DNA of 64,000 nucleotides from contig NZ_AP022606.1 of the NCBI RefSeq assembly GCF_010728725.1, positions 4,526,001 through 4,590,000 of the forward strand, given 5' to 3'. Source of the stretch: Mycobacterium branderi (GTDB lineage Bacteria > Actinomycetota > Actinomycetes > Mycobacteriales > Mycobacteriaceae). Positions 47,698 through 57,103 of the stretch are shown piece after piece; positions within the stretch are counted from its first letter, which is position 1, and every line of letters begins with the position of its first letter. Both the position numbers and the translations under genes were made by a program. The notes under the pieces were generated by a model. That model made no database searches. It had not been told where the DNA came from and saw nothing but the letters and a program-made list of their open reading frames with translations.

Positions 47698-49723
47698 GGC
47701 CGCTCACTTTCACCAATTCGGCAGTGGGCACGGCGTTTTCGCGGTCGGCAATCCATGCCACGATGGCGGCGACGGCGTCGTCGCGCGGCACCCCGTTGAT
47801 CTGGGTGCGGTCACCGAAGCGGAAGCTCACCGCGTCGGCGGCGACGTCGCGGTCGCCGGCCAGCAGCATGAACGGCACCTTGTGGTTGGTGTGGTTGACG
47901 ATTTTTTTGGCCATCCTGTCGTCGCTGGCGTCCACCTCGACCCGCACACCGTGTGACTTCAATTGCGCCGCAACGTCCTCCAGGTAGGACACGTGGTCGT
48001 CGGCAACCGGGATGCCGACCGCTTGCACCGGCGCGAGCCACGCCGGGAACGCGCCGGCGTAATGCTCGGTGAGGATGGCGAAAAACCGCTCGATCGAACC
48101 GAACAACGCGCGGTGGATCAGCACCGGGCGTTGCCGGCTGCCGTCGGCGGCGGTGTACTCGAGGTCGAACCGCTCGGGCATGTACAGGTCCAGCTGGATG
48201 GTCGACACCTGCCAGGTGCGGCCCAGCGCGTCACGGGTCTGCACCGAAATCTTCGGCCCGTAAAACGCCGCGCCGCCCGGATCGGGCCGAAGTTCCAGCC
48301 CGGATGCCTCGGCCACCTCGGCCAGCGTCGCGGTCGCCGCCTCCCAGACCTCTTCGGAGCCGACGAACTTGTCCTCGTCGCGAGTCGATAGCTCCAGATA
48401 GAAGTCAGTCAGACCGTAATCGCTGAGCAGATCGAGCACGAACCGCAGCAGCGATGCGAGCTCGTCGGCCAGCTGCTCGCGGGTGCAGTAGATATGCGAG
48501 TCGTCTTGGGTAAAGCCCCGCGCGCGGGTCAACCCGTGCACGACGCCAGATTTTTCGTAGCGGTAGACGGTACCGAACTCGAAGAGCCGCAACGGAAGTT
48601 CTCGATACGACCGGCCCCGTGACCGATAGATCAGGTGGTGCATCGGGCAGTTCATCGGCTTGAGGTAGTAGTCCTGCCCCGGCTTGCGCACCGCGCCGTC
48701 GTCGTCGTATTCGGCGTCCAGGTGCATCGACGGGTACATGTCATCGGCGTACCAGTCCAGGTGACCGGACGTGTGGAACAGCTCGGCCTTGGTGATGTGC
48801 GGGGTGGTGACGAACTCGTAGCCGGCCTCGATGTGCTTGCGCCGCGAGTACTCCTCCAGCTCGCGGCGCACGATGCCACCCTTCGGGTGGAAAACCGGTA
48901 GCCCCGAACCGATTTCGTCGGGGAAACTGAACAGGTCCAGCTCGGCGCCCAGCTTGCGGTGGTCGCGGCGCTGGGCTTCCTCCAGCAGCGTCAGGTGACG
49001 CTCCAAGGCCTCCTGCGACTCCCAGGCCGTGCCGTAGATGCGTTGCAGGCTGGCGTTGTTCTGGTCGCCGCGCCAGTACGCCGCCGAACTGCGGGTCAGC
49101 TTGAACGCCGGAATGTGGCGGGTCGTCGGAATGTGGGGGCCGCGGCACAGGTCGTACCAAACACGGTCTCGGGTACGGGGATTCAGGTTGTCGTAGGCGG
49201 TGAGCTCGTCGCCGCCCACCTCCATCACCGCCGGGTCGCCGGACTTGTCGTCGACCAGCTCCAGCTTGTAGGGCTCGCCGGCCAGCTCCGCACGGGCATG
49301 TTCCTTGGATTCGTAGACCCGCCGGGAGAACAGCTGGCCCTCCTTGACGATCTGGCGCATCCGCTTTTCCAGCGCCTCCAGATCCTCCGGCGTGAACGGC
49401 GCCGGCACGTCGAAGTCGTAGTAGAAGCCGTCGGTGATCGGCGGGCCGATGCCGAGCTTGGCATCCGGGAACAATTCCTGCACGGCCTGGGCCAGCACGT
49501 GGGCACACGAATGCCGGATCACGCTGCGACCGTCCTCGGTGTTGGCCGCCACCGGGACAACCTCGGCGTCGGCCTCCGGAACCCAGCTCAAGTCGCGCAG
49601 TTTGCCTTCGGCGTCGCGCACCACCACAACCGCGTCGGGCGCGCCGCGGCCGGGCAGTCCCGCCTCGCGTACCGCCGCCGCAGCGCTCGTTCCGGCTGGT
49701 ACCCGGATCAGGGCTGCGGTCAT
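47690..49723 (-). CDS. thrS: Threonyl-tRNA synthetase (ThrRS)
   Basis: A 677-residue class II synthetase charging tRNA-Thr. There is a TGS-like N-domain (to about 75), then the editing domain with [20 protein letters not shown] and the core with motif 2 ([17 protein letters not shown]) and zinc ligands ([27 protein letters not shown]). The anticodon domain is at the C-terminus. I chose ATG 49723 ([11 protein letters not shown]); the frame further upstream is low quality. First gene of the PIM operon, coupled to the HIT gene. Confidence 0.96.
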   Translation of the reverse strand: MTAALIRVPAGTSAAAAVREAGLPGRGAPDAVVVVRDAEGKLRDLSWVPEADAEVVPVAANTEDGRSVIRHSCAHVLAQAVQELFPDAKLGIGPPITDGFYYDFDVPAPFTPEDLEALEKRMRQIVKEGQLFSRRVYESKEHARAELAGEPYKLELVDDKSGDPAVMEVGGDELTAYDNLNPRTRDRVWYDLCRGPHIPTTRHIPAFKLTRSSAAYWRGDQNNASLQRIYGTAWESQEALERHLTLLEEAQRRDHRKLGAELDLFSFPDEIGSGLPVFHPKGGIVRRELEEYSRRKHIEAGYEFVTTPHITKAELFHTSGHLDWYADDMYPSMHLDAEYDDDGAVRKPGQDYYLKPMNCPMHHLIYRSRGRSYRELPLRLFEFGTVYRYEKSGVVHGLTRARGFTQDDSHIYCTREQLADELASLLRFVLDLLSDYGLTDFYLELSTRDEDKFVGSEEVWEAATATLAEVAEASGLELRPDPGGAAFYGPKISVQTRDALGRTWQVSTIQLDLYMPERFDLEYTAADGSRQRPVLIHRALFGSIERFFAILTEHYAGAFPAWLAPVQAVGIPVADDHVSYLEDVAAQLKSHGVRVEVDASDDRMAKKIVNHTNHKVPFMLLAGDRDVAADAVSFRFGDRTQINGVPRDDAVAAIVAWIADRENAVPTAELVKVSGRG

Positions 49724-49768
49724 CGGGGCGGTCTCCAAGGTTCGGTGGGTAGACGACCATGCTATCGG

Positions 49769-49795
49769 GGCGGCCCGCAGCCAAGCAGGGCCGCC
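49769..49795. promoter_or_regulatory. GC-rich hairpin in the thrS leader
   Basis: GGCGGCCC (49769-49776) pairs perfectly with GGGCCGCC (49788-49795) over an 11-base loop, 46 bp upstream of the thrS start on its strand and 31 bp before the divergent antiporter start. It could affect thrS expression or separate the two promoters. No T-box features are visible. Confidence 0.4.
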
Positions 49796-49826
49796 GACAG
49801 GCCACCCGAAACGGCAGAATGAGGCC

Positions 49827-51470
49827 GTGTTGGTGCAGACGGGTTTGGGATTGCTGCTCGTCGCCGTCGCCGTCATCGTGGTGGTGAACTGGGTCAGTGA
49901 CCGCACCGACCTGCCCAGCGCGGCGCTTCTCACCCTCGTCGGGATCGGCTATGCGCTGCTGCCCGGCCCGAACATCGGCCTCGATCCCGACGTCGTAATG
50001 ACCGGGATATTGCCGCCATTGCTCTACAACGCGGCGCTGGAATCGTCGCTCGTCGGGATACGCCGCAACCTGCGCACGATCATCAGCCTGTCGGTGGTTC
50101 TGGTTCTGGTGACCGCGGCGTCGGTCGGTGTCGCGTTCGCGCTGCTGGTCGGCGGTGCAACGGTTACGGCGGGGATGGTGTTGGGGGCAGCGGTGGCACC
50201 CACAGATCCGGTGGCCGCGCTCGCCGTCGCGCGCAAGGTCGGTCTGCCGCTGGGCATTGTCACCCTGATCGAGGGCGAAGGGCTGCTCAACGACGCGACA
50301 GCGCTCACCACGCTGTCGGTGGCCATCGCAGCGGCGACCGGTGCGGGATTCTCGCTACCGTCGGCGATCGGGCGGTTCGTCCTCGCCGCGGTAGGTGGCC
50401 TGCTGGTGGGCGTGGCACTGGCCTACTGCCGACGGGCGCTGCGAGCGTGGACCCACGATGTGCTGACCGCCAACGCGATTTCGCTCGCCACACCGTTCGT
50501 GACCTACCTGGCCGCCGAGAAGGTCCACGCCTCCGGTGTGCTGGCGGTCGTGGTGTGCGGGCTGATCGTCGGGCACGACTCGCCCCGATCCGAAACGGGC
50601 GCAACCCGGTTGCAGACCCGAGCCGTCTGGCGACTGGTCAACTTTCTGCTCGAAGGTCTGGTCTTCTTGCTGATCGGTCAGCAGTTGCCGACCATCCTTG
50701 AGGGTCTGCGCGGCTACTCGACCTCAACGATCATCGTGGCGGTCAGCGTGACCGTCGCCGTGGTCCTGTTGATGCGGCCGCTGTGGTTGGTGCTCACCCA
50801 GACACTTCCGCGCCCGCTGCACACCCGGCTGGGCAACGCCGACTCCAGAGCCGAAAAGCTCAGTGGCCGTGAGATTTTGGTGTTGAGCTGGGCCGGCACC
50901 CGCGGTGTGGTGAGCCTCGCCGCGATTTTCGCGGTGCCGTTCGTGACGCAGCGCGGCTCAGCGTTTCCCGACCGAAACCTGTTGCTGTTCTGCACGTTTG
51001 TCGTGGTGCTGGTGACGCTGATCGGACAGGGCAGCACATTCGGCCGGGTGGTGCGGGCGTTGGGGCTGCACGCGGACGCCGTCGACGAGCTGCGGCTGCG
51101 CCATCGAGCGCGGACGGCGGCTATTCAGGCTGCCCTCGACAGGCTCGACGAGCTGGACCAGCAGGGCGACGACGAGCTCGACGCCCGGGCGCTGGCGAGC
51201 GTGCGCGAGCAGTTGACGGCCCGGCTCGAGCGGTATCGACGTCAACTCGATCTGCTGGAGTCGTCGGACCTCGGCGAGGCGCCCCTGTCCGGCTACGAAG
51301 CCGCCGCCGCGATACGCCGGGCGGCCATCGACGCCGAACGCGACGAGCTCGTGCGCTGGCGCGACGCCGGCATGCTGCCCGACAAGAGCCTTCGCGTGCT
51401 CCAACGCGAACTCGACCACGAGGAGGGCATGCTGCCGATCGGCACGCGGTCCCGCGGACGCAACCGCTGA
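49827..51470 (+). CDS. CPA1-family Na+/H+ antiporter
   Basis: A 547-residue membrane protein with about twelve helices in the first 400 residues, then a cytosolic helical tail (about 410-547). CPA1/NhaP signatures: [18 protein letters not shown] (conserved Asp-Pro), [17 protein letters not shown] (buried Asn-Asp of ion exchange) and [15 protein letters not shown]. It should exchange protons with Na+ or K+. GTG 49827 is the probable start, with GAGG close by. Divergent from thrS. Confidence 0.9.
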   Translation: MLVQTGLGLLLVAVAVIVVVNWVSDRTDLPSAALLTLVGIGYALLPGPNIGLDPDVVMTGILPPLLYNAALESSLVGIRRNLRTIISLSVVLVLVTAASVGVAFALLVGGATVTAGMVLGAAVAPTDPVAALAVARKVGLPLGIVTLIEGEGLLNDATALTTLSVAIAAATGAGFSLPSAIGRFVLAAVGGLLVGVALAYCRRALRAWTHDVLTANAISLATPFVTYLAAEKVHASGVLAVVVCGLIVGHDSPRSETGATRLQTRAVWRLVNFLLEGLVFLLIGQQLPTILEGLRGYSTSTIIVAVSVTVAVVLLMRPLWLVLTQTLPRPLHTRLGNADSRAEKLSGREILVLSWAGTRGVVSLAAIFAVPFVTQRGSAFPDRNLLLFCTFVVVLVTLIGQGSTFGRVVRALGLHADAVDELRLRHRARTAAIQAALDRLDELDQQGDDELDARALASVREQLTARLERYRRQLDLLESSDLGEAPLSGYEAAAAIRRAAIDAERDELVRWRDAGMLPDKSLRVLQRELDHEEGMLPIGTRSRGRNR

Positions 51471-51475
51471 ATCGG

Positions 51476-52099
51476 CTACAGCTGGCCCGGTTTGAGCATC
51501 ACGAACAGCGCTTGGCCTTCGGTCAGCAGGGTGCCGCCGTCGCTCAGCCGCCCCGAGACGAAGATCTTGCGGCCCTCGACCCTGCTGATTCCGGCCTCCA
51601 CCTGCAGCTGTTTTTCGATCGGCACGATGTGCCGGTAGTCCAGATGCAGGTAGGCGGTGCGCTGGTAGGGGCCGCCGGTGAGCACCGCTGACGTCAGCCC
51701 CAGCACCGAATCGAAGAGCTGCGCCACCATGCCGCCGTGGACGGCGCCGTTGCGTCCCAGATGGAACCGGCGGAACCGGGCCCAGCCCCGGATCCTGCCG
51801 TCGTCGGTCTTGCTCATCTTCATCGGCACCGACGAGATGTTGCCGCGCATCGGCAGGTCCATCCGGCGGCCCGACGGGGAGCGCCATTCGCCGGTGTCGA
51901 ACGGCGCCAACAGGTCAGACACCTTCTCCAGCAGGTCGGCCGCCTCGCTGATCACCTCGTCGGGGGCGTCGACGGCACGGGCATGGTCCTGCAGCACGCG
52001 TACCGCCTCGATGAACCTGCCGTAGTCGGGGCCGCCCTTGGTGGTCGGTTCGGGCGGGTTGAATCCGCCGCCGGGCTGTCGCGTGTTCTTCGGTGCCAC
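51476..52099 (-). CDS. PaaI-type thioesterase/hotdog protein
   Basis: A 207-residue protein: about 95 N-terminal residues with a helix-rich stretch, then a hotdog domain with FHLGRNGAVHGGMVAQLFDS (HGG), YLHLDYRHIVPIEKQLQV and EGRKIFVSGRL. The region HIVP is where family members have their conserved substrate segment. Start GTG 52099. Convergent with the antiporter, 5 bp between stops. It may hydrolyse acyl-CoA; substrate unknown. Confidence 0.82.
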   Translation of the reverse strand: MAPKNTRQPGGGFNPPEPTTKGGPDYGRFIEAVRVLQDHARAVDAPDEVISEAADLLEKVSDLLAPFDTGEWRSPSGRRMDLPMRGNISSVPMKMSKTDDGRIRGWARFRRFHLGRNGAVHGGMVAQLFDSVLGLTSAVLTGGPYQRTAYLHLDYRHIVPIEKQLQVEAGISRVEGRKIFVSGRLSDGGTLLTEGQALFVMLKPGQL

Positions 52100-52118
52100 C
52101 AGGACACCGTATTGGGTC

Positions 52119-52979
52119 CTACGAGGCGTTCTGTTCGCCGATGGCGCCCAGCAACTCGAATTCGTCGTCGGACAGCGTGATCTCCGCGGCGGCGACGTTC
52201 TCTTCGAGGTGCGCCACGCTGGAGGTCCCCGGGATCGGCAACATCACCGGCGAGCGTTTGAGCAGCCAAGCCAACGCCATTTGCGAGGGCGTGGCGTCAT
52301 GCTCACCGGCCATCCGCTGCAGCGGGCCGTCGGGCGCGGCCAGGGGTCCGGCGGCCAGCGGAAACCACGGGATGAACCCGATGTCCTGTTTGGCGCACGC
52401 GTCCAGCAGCGGCTCGGCGGCCCGCGCGGTCAGGTTGTACATGTTCTGCACCGAGACGATCGGCGTGATCTGTTGGGCCGCCTTCAGCTGGTCGACGTCG
52501 ACCTCGGACAGGCCGATGTGGCGGATCTTGCCCTCGTCTTTGAGCTTGGCGAGCTCGCCGACCTGGTCGGCCAGCGGGAAGTTGCGGTCGATGCGGTGCA
52601 GTTGGAACAGGTCGATCGTGTCGACTCCGAGCCGCCGCAGGCTCATCTCGCATTCCTGGCGCAGGTAACTCGGGTTGCCTAGCGGAATCCACACGTCGGG
52701 GCCGGTGCGCAGCAGGCCGGCCTTGGTCGCGATCACCAGGCCGTCGTAGGGATGCAGCGCCTCGCGGATGATTTCTTCGGAGATGTAGGGGCCGTACGAG
52801 TCGGCGGTGTCGATGAAGTTGACCCCGAGTTCCACCGCCCGACGCAGCACCCGCACGGCTTCCGCGCGGTCGGCGGGCGGGCCCCACACGCCCTTGCCGG
52901 TCAGGCGCATGGCGCCGAAACCGAGCCGGTTGACCGTCATGTCGCCGAGAGTGAACGTTCCAGAACTTTGTGCAGTCAC
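52119..52979 (-). CDS. Aldo/keto reductase
   Basis: A 286-residue NADPH-dependent aldo/keto reductase. LGFGAMRLTGKG, FIDTADSYGPYISEE (catalytic Asp and Tyr), LVIATKAGL (Lys), LFQLHRIDRNF (His) and the C-terminal PIPGTSSVAHLEENVAA (NADP binding) are all present, so all four catalytic residues are in place. Start GTG 52979 or 52985. Same strand as the thioesterase, 19 bp apart. Substrate unknown. Confidence 0.9.
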   Translation of the reverse strand: MTAQSSGTFTLGDMTVNRLGFGAMRLTGKGVWGPPADRAEAVRVLRRAVELGVNFIDTADSYGPYISEEIIREALHPYDGLVIATKAGLLRTGPDVWIPLGNPSYLRQECEMSLRRLGVDTIDLFQLHRIDRNFPLADQVGELAKLKDEGKIRHIGLSEVDVDQLKAAQQITPIVSVQNMYNLTARAAEPLLDACAKQDIGFIPWFPLAAGPLAAPDGPLQRMAGEHDATPSQMALAWLLKRSPVMLPIPGTSSVAHLEENVAAAEITLSDDEFELLGAIGEQNAS

Positions 52980-53012
52980 GTTCACGACCGTACGCGTGGC
53001 AAGCTGAATCGC

Positions 53013-53510
53013 GTGGACTTGCACACGCTGACCGATCTGCCGCTGAGCTATCCGGAAGTGGGCGCCACCGCCGGTCCGCCGCCGCCGGGCTATCACCATC
53101 TCGGGTTTGCCACCCAAATCGGCGCGGGCCAAAAGCGTTTCGAGGACGCCGCCGACGCCGTCATGCACTGGGGCATGCAGCGCGGCGCCGGCTTGCGGGT
53201 CAAGGCCAGCAGCGAAGTGGTGGCGGTCGGCGCCGACGTGCTCGTCGGCCTCGGGTTCCTGTGGGCGCCGTGCCGGGTCGTGTACGTGGTCGACGAGCCG
53301 GAGGCCAAGGGATTTGCCTATGGCACGCTGCCCGGCCACCCGGAGTCCGGCGAGGAGCGGTTCGTGGTGCGCCACGACCCGGTGACCGCCGCCGTGTTCG
53401 CGGAGGTGTTTGCGTTCTCCCGGCCGGCAACGTGGTGGAGCAAGGCCGGCGGGCCGCTGCTAACGCTGGGCCAGCGGATCATCGCCAAGCGCTACGTGCG
53501 CGCGGTGTGA
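53013..53510 (+). CDS. DUF1990 family protein
   Basis: A 165-residue protein starting at GTG 53013 (MDLHTLTDLPLSYPEVGATA). The DUF1990 signature runs through GYHHLGFATQIGAGQKRFED, MHWGMQRGAGL and CRVVYVVDEPEAKGFAYGTL, PGHPESGEERFVV. Members share a lipocalin/START-like sheet pattern; no activity is known. Its 3' end overlaps the convergent DoxX gene by 19 bases. Confidence 0.85.
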   Translation: MDLHTLTDLPLSYPEVGATAGPPPPGYHHLGFATQIGAGQKRFEDAADAVMHWGMQRGAGLRVKASSEVVAVGADVLVGLGFLWAPCRVVYVVDEPEAKGFAYGTLPGHPESGEERFVVRHDPVTAAVFAEVFAFSRPATWWSKAGGPLLTLGQRIIAKRYVRAV

Positions 53511-53920
53511 TTGCGATCGCCGCGGGCTAACAGGCCCAGCGCGACCGCTCCGACCAGCAGACCGAAGTCGCGCAGCGCGATGTCGTAGTAGCCGGACAGT
53601 GTCAGCAGGTCGACGATGATGCCGGCCAGCCAGGCCGCGACCACCCACGCCCCGATGCGCGGCGCGACCGCCACCAGAACACCGGCGACGATCTCGATCA
53701 CGCCCACCAGATACATGCACTGATCGGCGCTGCCGGGCACGATGTCGTCGATCCAGGGGGCCAGATACATGCTCCAGTGATGCGGGTGCGTGAGCAGGTT
53801 GAAGAACTTGTCCAGCCCGAACACCACAGGCGCGACGGTGAACACGACACGCAGGAGCAGGTAAGCCGAGTGCGTCGGATCCTTCAGCGTGCGCGCGGCT
53901 GTTACTTGATCGGTGGCCAT
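53492..53920 (-). CDS. DoxX-family membrane protein
   Basis: A 142-residue protein with four helices. Residues 20-36 (AYLLLRVVFTVAPVVFGLDK) followed by FFNLLTHPHHWS match the DoxX N-terminus, and VGVIEIVAGVLVAVAPRIGA and GYYDIALRDFGLLVGAVAL follow. DoxX proteins sit in the membrane with thiol/redox partners (in mycobacteria with SodA and SseA). Divergent from a SufR-like regulator over an AT-rich palindrome, so it is a likely target of that regulator. Confidence 0.85.
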   Translation of the reverse strand: MATDQVTAARTLKDPTHSAYLLLRVVFTVAPVVFGLDKFFNLLTHPHHWSMYLAPWIDDIVPGSADQCMYLVGVIEIVAGVLVAVAPRIGAWVVAAWLAGIIVDLLTLSGYYDIALRDFGLLVGAVALGLLARGDRNHTART

Positions 53921-53949
53921 GACTGCCTCCTAGTACTAACAGATAATAA

Positions 53950-53963
53950 TTCGAACGTTAGAA
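53950..53963. promoter_or_regulatory. Palindromic operator candidate between doxX and the SufR-like gene
   Basis: TTCGAACGTTAGAA is a near-perfect palindrome (TTC-N-AACGTT-N-GAA). Around it CTAAC (53936-53940) and GTTAG (53957-53961), and TAGTAC (53931-53936) and GTACTA (53967-53972), form wider inverted repeats. The whole 90-bp gap is AT-rich. It is the natural binding site for the product of the gene starting at 54011. Confidence 0.5.
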
Positions 53964-54010
53964 CTTGTACTATGTAACGTCAAGTGTTTTGTTAGTTAGA
54001 AGAGGGCTCG

Positions 54011-54700
54011 ATGGACGACCTGCAGCGTGACGCCGCCGGGATCGGCGCCCTCGCCGATCCGGTACGCCGCCAGCTCTACCGATTCGTGTGCTCACAAGCC
54101 GAAGCGGTCAGCCGCGACCAAGCCGCCGAGGCCGTCGGCATCCCCCGCCATCAGGCGAAATTTCATCTGGACCGGCTGGCCGCCGAGGGCCTGCTGGACT
54201 GCGACTATGCCCGGCTGACCGGGCGCTCGGGCCCGGGCGCGGGCCGTCCCTCGAAGCTGTATCGCCGGGCCGGGCGCGACATCGCGGTCAGCCTGCCGCA
54301 GCGCGAGTACGAGCTGGCCGGCCGGCTGATGGCCGACGCCCTTGCGGAGTCCGCCGCGACAGGTGTGCCCGCCGTCGAAGTGCTGCACCGGATCGCCCGC
54401 GATTACGGCCGCGCTATCGCACAGGACGCCGAGCGGCGACCGCGCGATGCCGAGTCGGCGCTGCAGCTCGCGGCGGCTGTGCTGACCGAGCACGGCTACG
54501 AGCCCCGGCGCGTCGGCGCAGAGATCTGCCTGGCCAACTGCCCGTTCCACACGCTGGCCCGCCGGCAGACCGAATTGGCCTGCGGCATGAACCACGCGCT
54601 GATCGCGGGCGTGGCCGAGGCGCTGGCGCCGCACAGCCCGCACACCCGGCTCGATCCGCACCCGGACCGCTGTTGTGTGGTGCTGACCGCGGGGCCATGA
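54011..54700 (+). CDS. SufR-like iron-sulphur transcriptional regulator (paralogue A)
   Basis: A 229-residue regulator. The N-terminal winged helix (about 10-90) shows LADPVRRQLYRFVCSQ and GIPRHQAKFHLDRLAAEGLL, then GPGAGRPSKLYRR, the DeoR/ArsR-type wing seen in SufR. The C-terminal part has cysteines at 173, 177 (LANCPFH), 191 (ACGMNH) and 221-222. Three of these align with the [4Fe-4S] ligands of SufR. It likely senses iron-sulphur or redox state and controls the divergent doxX and itself. Paralogous to the regulator at 56474-57103. Confidence 0.82.
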   Translation: MDDLQRDAAGIGALADPVRRQLYRFVCSQAEAVSRDQAAEAVGIPRHQAKFHLDRLAAEGLLDCDYARLTGRSGPGAGRPSKLYRRAGRDIAVSLPQREYELAGRLMADALAESAATGVPAVEVLHRIARDYGRAIAQDAERRPRDAESALQLAAAVLTEHGYEPRRVGAEICLANCPFHTLARRQTELACGMNHALIAGVAEALAPHSPHTRLDPHPDRCCVVLTAGP

Positions 54701-54774
54701 CGTCAACCGAATGGCCACTTATCGCACAAGATCCCGAAAAAACCGTGACATAACTTCCCACTCGGCAGAGTCGG

Positions 54775-55716
54775 CTACCAGCGAGCCAGCAACCGTTCCG
54801 CGCCCGCGCAAAGCCGCTCGATGACGTCGGCGACGGGCTCCACCCCGGTGATCATTGCCACGCCCTGCCCGGCGTCGACGGGAGCCACCCCGTAGTCCTC
54901 GGCGGCGATCGCCTCGGCAAGTTCGGCCCGCGCGCCGGCATCGCCGGCCAATTCTTCTTCGCGGCCGTCCCATCGCGCGACGAAGTCGTTGCGCAGTACC
55001 CGCGACGGAAACCGCTGCGGCCATGGGTAATCCCGGCCGACGTCGAACACCCGGGTCGCGGTGGTGTCGGTCTCGCGGGCGGCGATCAATGCCTTGCGGG
55101 CGGCATCGGTGGTCAGCGCCTCCGAACAGGCCGACAGGCAGGTGCCCAGCCAGGCGCCGGCGGCGCCGGCCGCCAGCACGGCGGCCAGGCTTCGCGGCGA
55201 GGCGATTCCGCCGGCGGCCAGCACCGGCACCGACACCGCGTTCAGAACCGCGTCGAGCAGCGGCAGCGTCGCGACCGTGGCCTCTCCGTGGCCGCCGCCT
55301 TCCCCGCCGCGCGCCACCAGCACGTCGATCCCGGCGTCGGCAGCCCGCCGGGCGCCGTCGGCGTCGTAAACCTGTGTGGCCGTGGCGATTCCAGCCTCAT
55401 GAGCGAGCGCAACCCAGGACAGGTCGGTGCCGAAGCTGACCGACAACAAGGCGGGCCTCGCTTGCAAGGCGGTGTCCAGCAGCTCCGGCTCCTGGCGAAT
55501 CACCCAGTCCACCAAGCCGATTCCGAATGTTCCGGCCACCTGCTGCAGCTCGGCGGCCAGCGACGACGCCGACCCGGCGCTGCCCATGCCGACCATGCCC
55601 AGCCCGCCCGCCGCGCTGACCGCCGCGGCCAGCTGCCCACCGGCCACCCCGCCCATCGGCGCGTTGACGATCGGGACCCGCAGCCCCGCACGGCGCGACC
55701 AGGGCGTCGACAGCAA
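54775..55716 (-). CDS. Nitronate monooxygenase-like FMN enzyme
   Basis: A 313-residue TIM-barrel flavoprotein of the nitronate monooxygenase/2-nitropropane dioxygenase family. VPIVNAPMGGVAGGQLAAAV, VLVARGGEGGGHGE (FMN phosphate region, with the catalytic His candidate) and VLAAGGIASPRSLAAVLAAG are typical. It would oxidise toxic alkyl nitronates, or act as an FMN reductase. Last gene of the fdxA operon, 3 bp after the cupin gene. Confidence 0.88.
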   Translation of the reverse strand: MLSTPWSRRAGLRVPIVNAPMGGVAGGQLAAAVSAAGGLGMVGMGSAGSASSLAAELQQVAGTFGIGLVDWVIRQEPELLDTALQARPALLSVSFGTDLSWVALAHEAGIATATQVYDADGARRAADAGIDVLVARGGEGGGHGEATVATLPLLDAVLNAVSVPVLAAGGIASPRSLAAVLAAGAAGAWLGTCLSACSEALTTDAARKALIAARETDTTATRVFDVGRDYPWPQRFPSRVLRNDFVARWDGREEELAGDAGARAELAEAIAAEDYGVAPVDAGQGVAMITGVEPVADVIERLCAGAERLLARW

Positions 55717-55719
55717 CGG

Positions 55720-56052
55720 CTAGAGGCTCTTGAACACGGTCAGCATGACCACCGAATCGTCGACCGCCTGCAGAGAGTGCCGTTGCGGCGGAATCACGAC
55801 GTAGTCGCCGGCCTTGCCGTCCCACGAGTCGTCGCCGGCGCTGATCCGCACGTGTCCCTTCAGCACCTGCAGCGACGCCTGTCCCGGGCTGTCGTGTTCG
55901 GAAAGCTCACGTCCGGCCAGCAGCGCCATCACCGTCTGCCGCAATTCGTGGGTGTGCCCGCCGTGCAGGGTGTGGGCGGCCCGCCCGCTGCGCGTCTCGC
56001 GGGCCTCGGCCAGCTTTTCGTCGGCCAAGCTTGTCAACGAAATGGTTTCCAT
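55720..56052 (-). CDS. Small single-domain cupin protein
   Basis: A 110-residue cupin. GHTHELRQTVMALLAGREL, SEHDSPGQASLQVLKGHVRI, then GDYVVIPPQRHSLQAVDDS, give the two cupin motifs with His residues (HTHE is outside the normal motif, HDS and PPQRHS inside). ATG 56052 overlaps the stop of the membrane protein gene (ATGA). It may bind a metal or small ligand. Part of the fdxA operon. Confidence 0.82.
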   Translation of the reverse strand: METISLTSLADEKLAEARETRSGRAAHTLHGGHTHELRQTVMALLAGRELSEHDSPGQASLQVLKGHVRISAGDDSWDGKAGDYVVIPPQRHSLQAVDDSVVMLTVFKSL

Positions 56053-56477
56053 CAAAGGGATAGTAGAAGAATCCCGGCGCCGGCCAAGGCGATCACCTTG
56101 ATCAGCTCCAAGCCGACATAGGCGTAATGGCCACGCGAGCGCGGCGCGTTGAGGCCGGCGAGCACCTTGTCCGAGCGGCGGTTCAACCACGGCCGCACCG
56201 CCACCAACTGCAGGGTCAGTGCGGCGAACGCGATCACGAAAGCCGCGATCACGGCAGGCGCGGGCGGCTCGGCGACAAGGACCGCCAAGACGACGAGCGC
56301 CAAGACGACCTCGACCGTGTTGAGCGCGCGAAAGACCAGCCGCCCGATGCCGAGCCCGATCTGCAGCGTGACATTCGGTGCGCGGAATTTCAGCGGTGCT
56401 TCCAGGAACGAGATCGCCAGCACCATGCCCAGCCACACGAATGTGACCGCGACGGCGATCGCCGGTGCGGCGTTCAC
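56052..56477 (-). CDS. Small four-helix membrane protein
   Basis: A 141-residue protein starting at GTG 56477 (MNAAPAIAVAVTFVWLGMVL). Four hydrophobic segments (about 5-25, 51-70, 76-95, 118-138) are separated by ISFLEAPLKFRAPNV and RPWLNRRSDKVLAGLNAPRS, loops found in a small actinobacterial membrane family. Its start overlaps the regulator stop (GTGA) and its stop overlaps the cupin start (ATGA). Function unknown, but the tight coupling ties it to the redox operon. Confidence 0.78.
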   Translation of the reverse strand: MNAAPAIAVAVTFVWLGMVLAISFLEAPLKFRAPNVTLQIGLGIGRLVFRALNTVEVVLALVVLAVLVAEPPAPAVIAAFVIAFAALTLQLVAVRPWLNRRSDKVLAGLNAPRSRGHYAYVGLELIKVIALAGAGILLLSL

Positions 56478-57103
56478 CGGGCGACGCCCAGGTGCGCCAT
56501 GCAGAGGTCGGGTTCGGCGAATGCATCCAGCCGTTTGACGGTCACAGGCGCCGACCAGTTTTCCAATGCGCCCTGCATGAGCCCCAAGTGAATGGGACAG
56601 ACAACGCTTTCGCGCGCTTCGGCCAGTTCGAGGAACGGACAGTGCCGCAGCCCGATCTGCGTGCGCCCGCGCCGCTCGGGGGCAAACCCGAGCTCGTCGA
56701 GCACGTCGACGAGGTGGTCGACCGATTCCCGGGCACGCCCACGCGGTGCCAGTTGCTGCCCCCACGCGCGGCCGGCGGCCAGCGCCTTACCGGCCGCATC
56801 CCCGTCGGCGGTGAGCCCTATTGCCAGGATTTCGGCCAGCAGCCGGTAGCGCCGCGGCCCGCCGCGATCCATCTGACGGGTGGCGCGGAACATCAGCGCC
56901 GGGCGGCCCGGCCCCTTGCGCTCGGCCATCACCTGTTCCACCTGGCCGTCGCCGAGCAGCGAATCGAGATGGAACCGCACGGTATTGGGATGCACGTCCA
57001 GCTCGCCGGCAATGGCGACGATGCTCATCGGAGCCCCCGCCGCCTTCAACACTCGCAACACATCACGGCGGCGGCCACCGACCGGTTCCTTGATTGCGCT
57101 CAT
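56474..57103 (-). CDS. SufR-like iron-sulphur transcriptional regulator (paralogue B)
   Basis: A 209-residue regulator with a winged helix (about 10-75): LRVLKAAGAPMSIVAIAGEL, DVHPNTVRFHLDSLLGDGQV and KGPGRPALMFRA. Cysteines stand at 155 (HCPF), 169 (VVCPIH) and 201 (LCMAH), the three-Cys layout of SufR. Its ATG overlaps the ferredoxin stop (ATGA), so the operon encodes its own sensor. It is similar in plan to the regulator at 54011-54700. It probably binds the inverted repeat upstream of fdxA. Confidence 0.83.
   Translation of the reverse strand: MSAIKEPVGGRRRDVLRVLKAAGAPMSIVAIAGELDVHPNTVRFHLDSLLGDGQVEQVMAERKGPGRPALMFRATRQMDRGGPRRYRLLAEILAIGLTADGDAAGKALAAGRAWGQQLAPRGRARESVDHLVDVLDELGFAPERRGRTQIGLRHCPFLELAEARESVVCPIHLGLMQGALENWSAPVTVKRLDAFAEPDLCMAHLGVAR

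Noticed and set aside
49724..49826. T-box riboswitch before thrS
   Set aside because: No T-box sequence or specifier stem can be read, and the only structure is a short GC hairpin.
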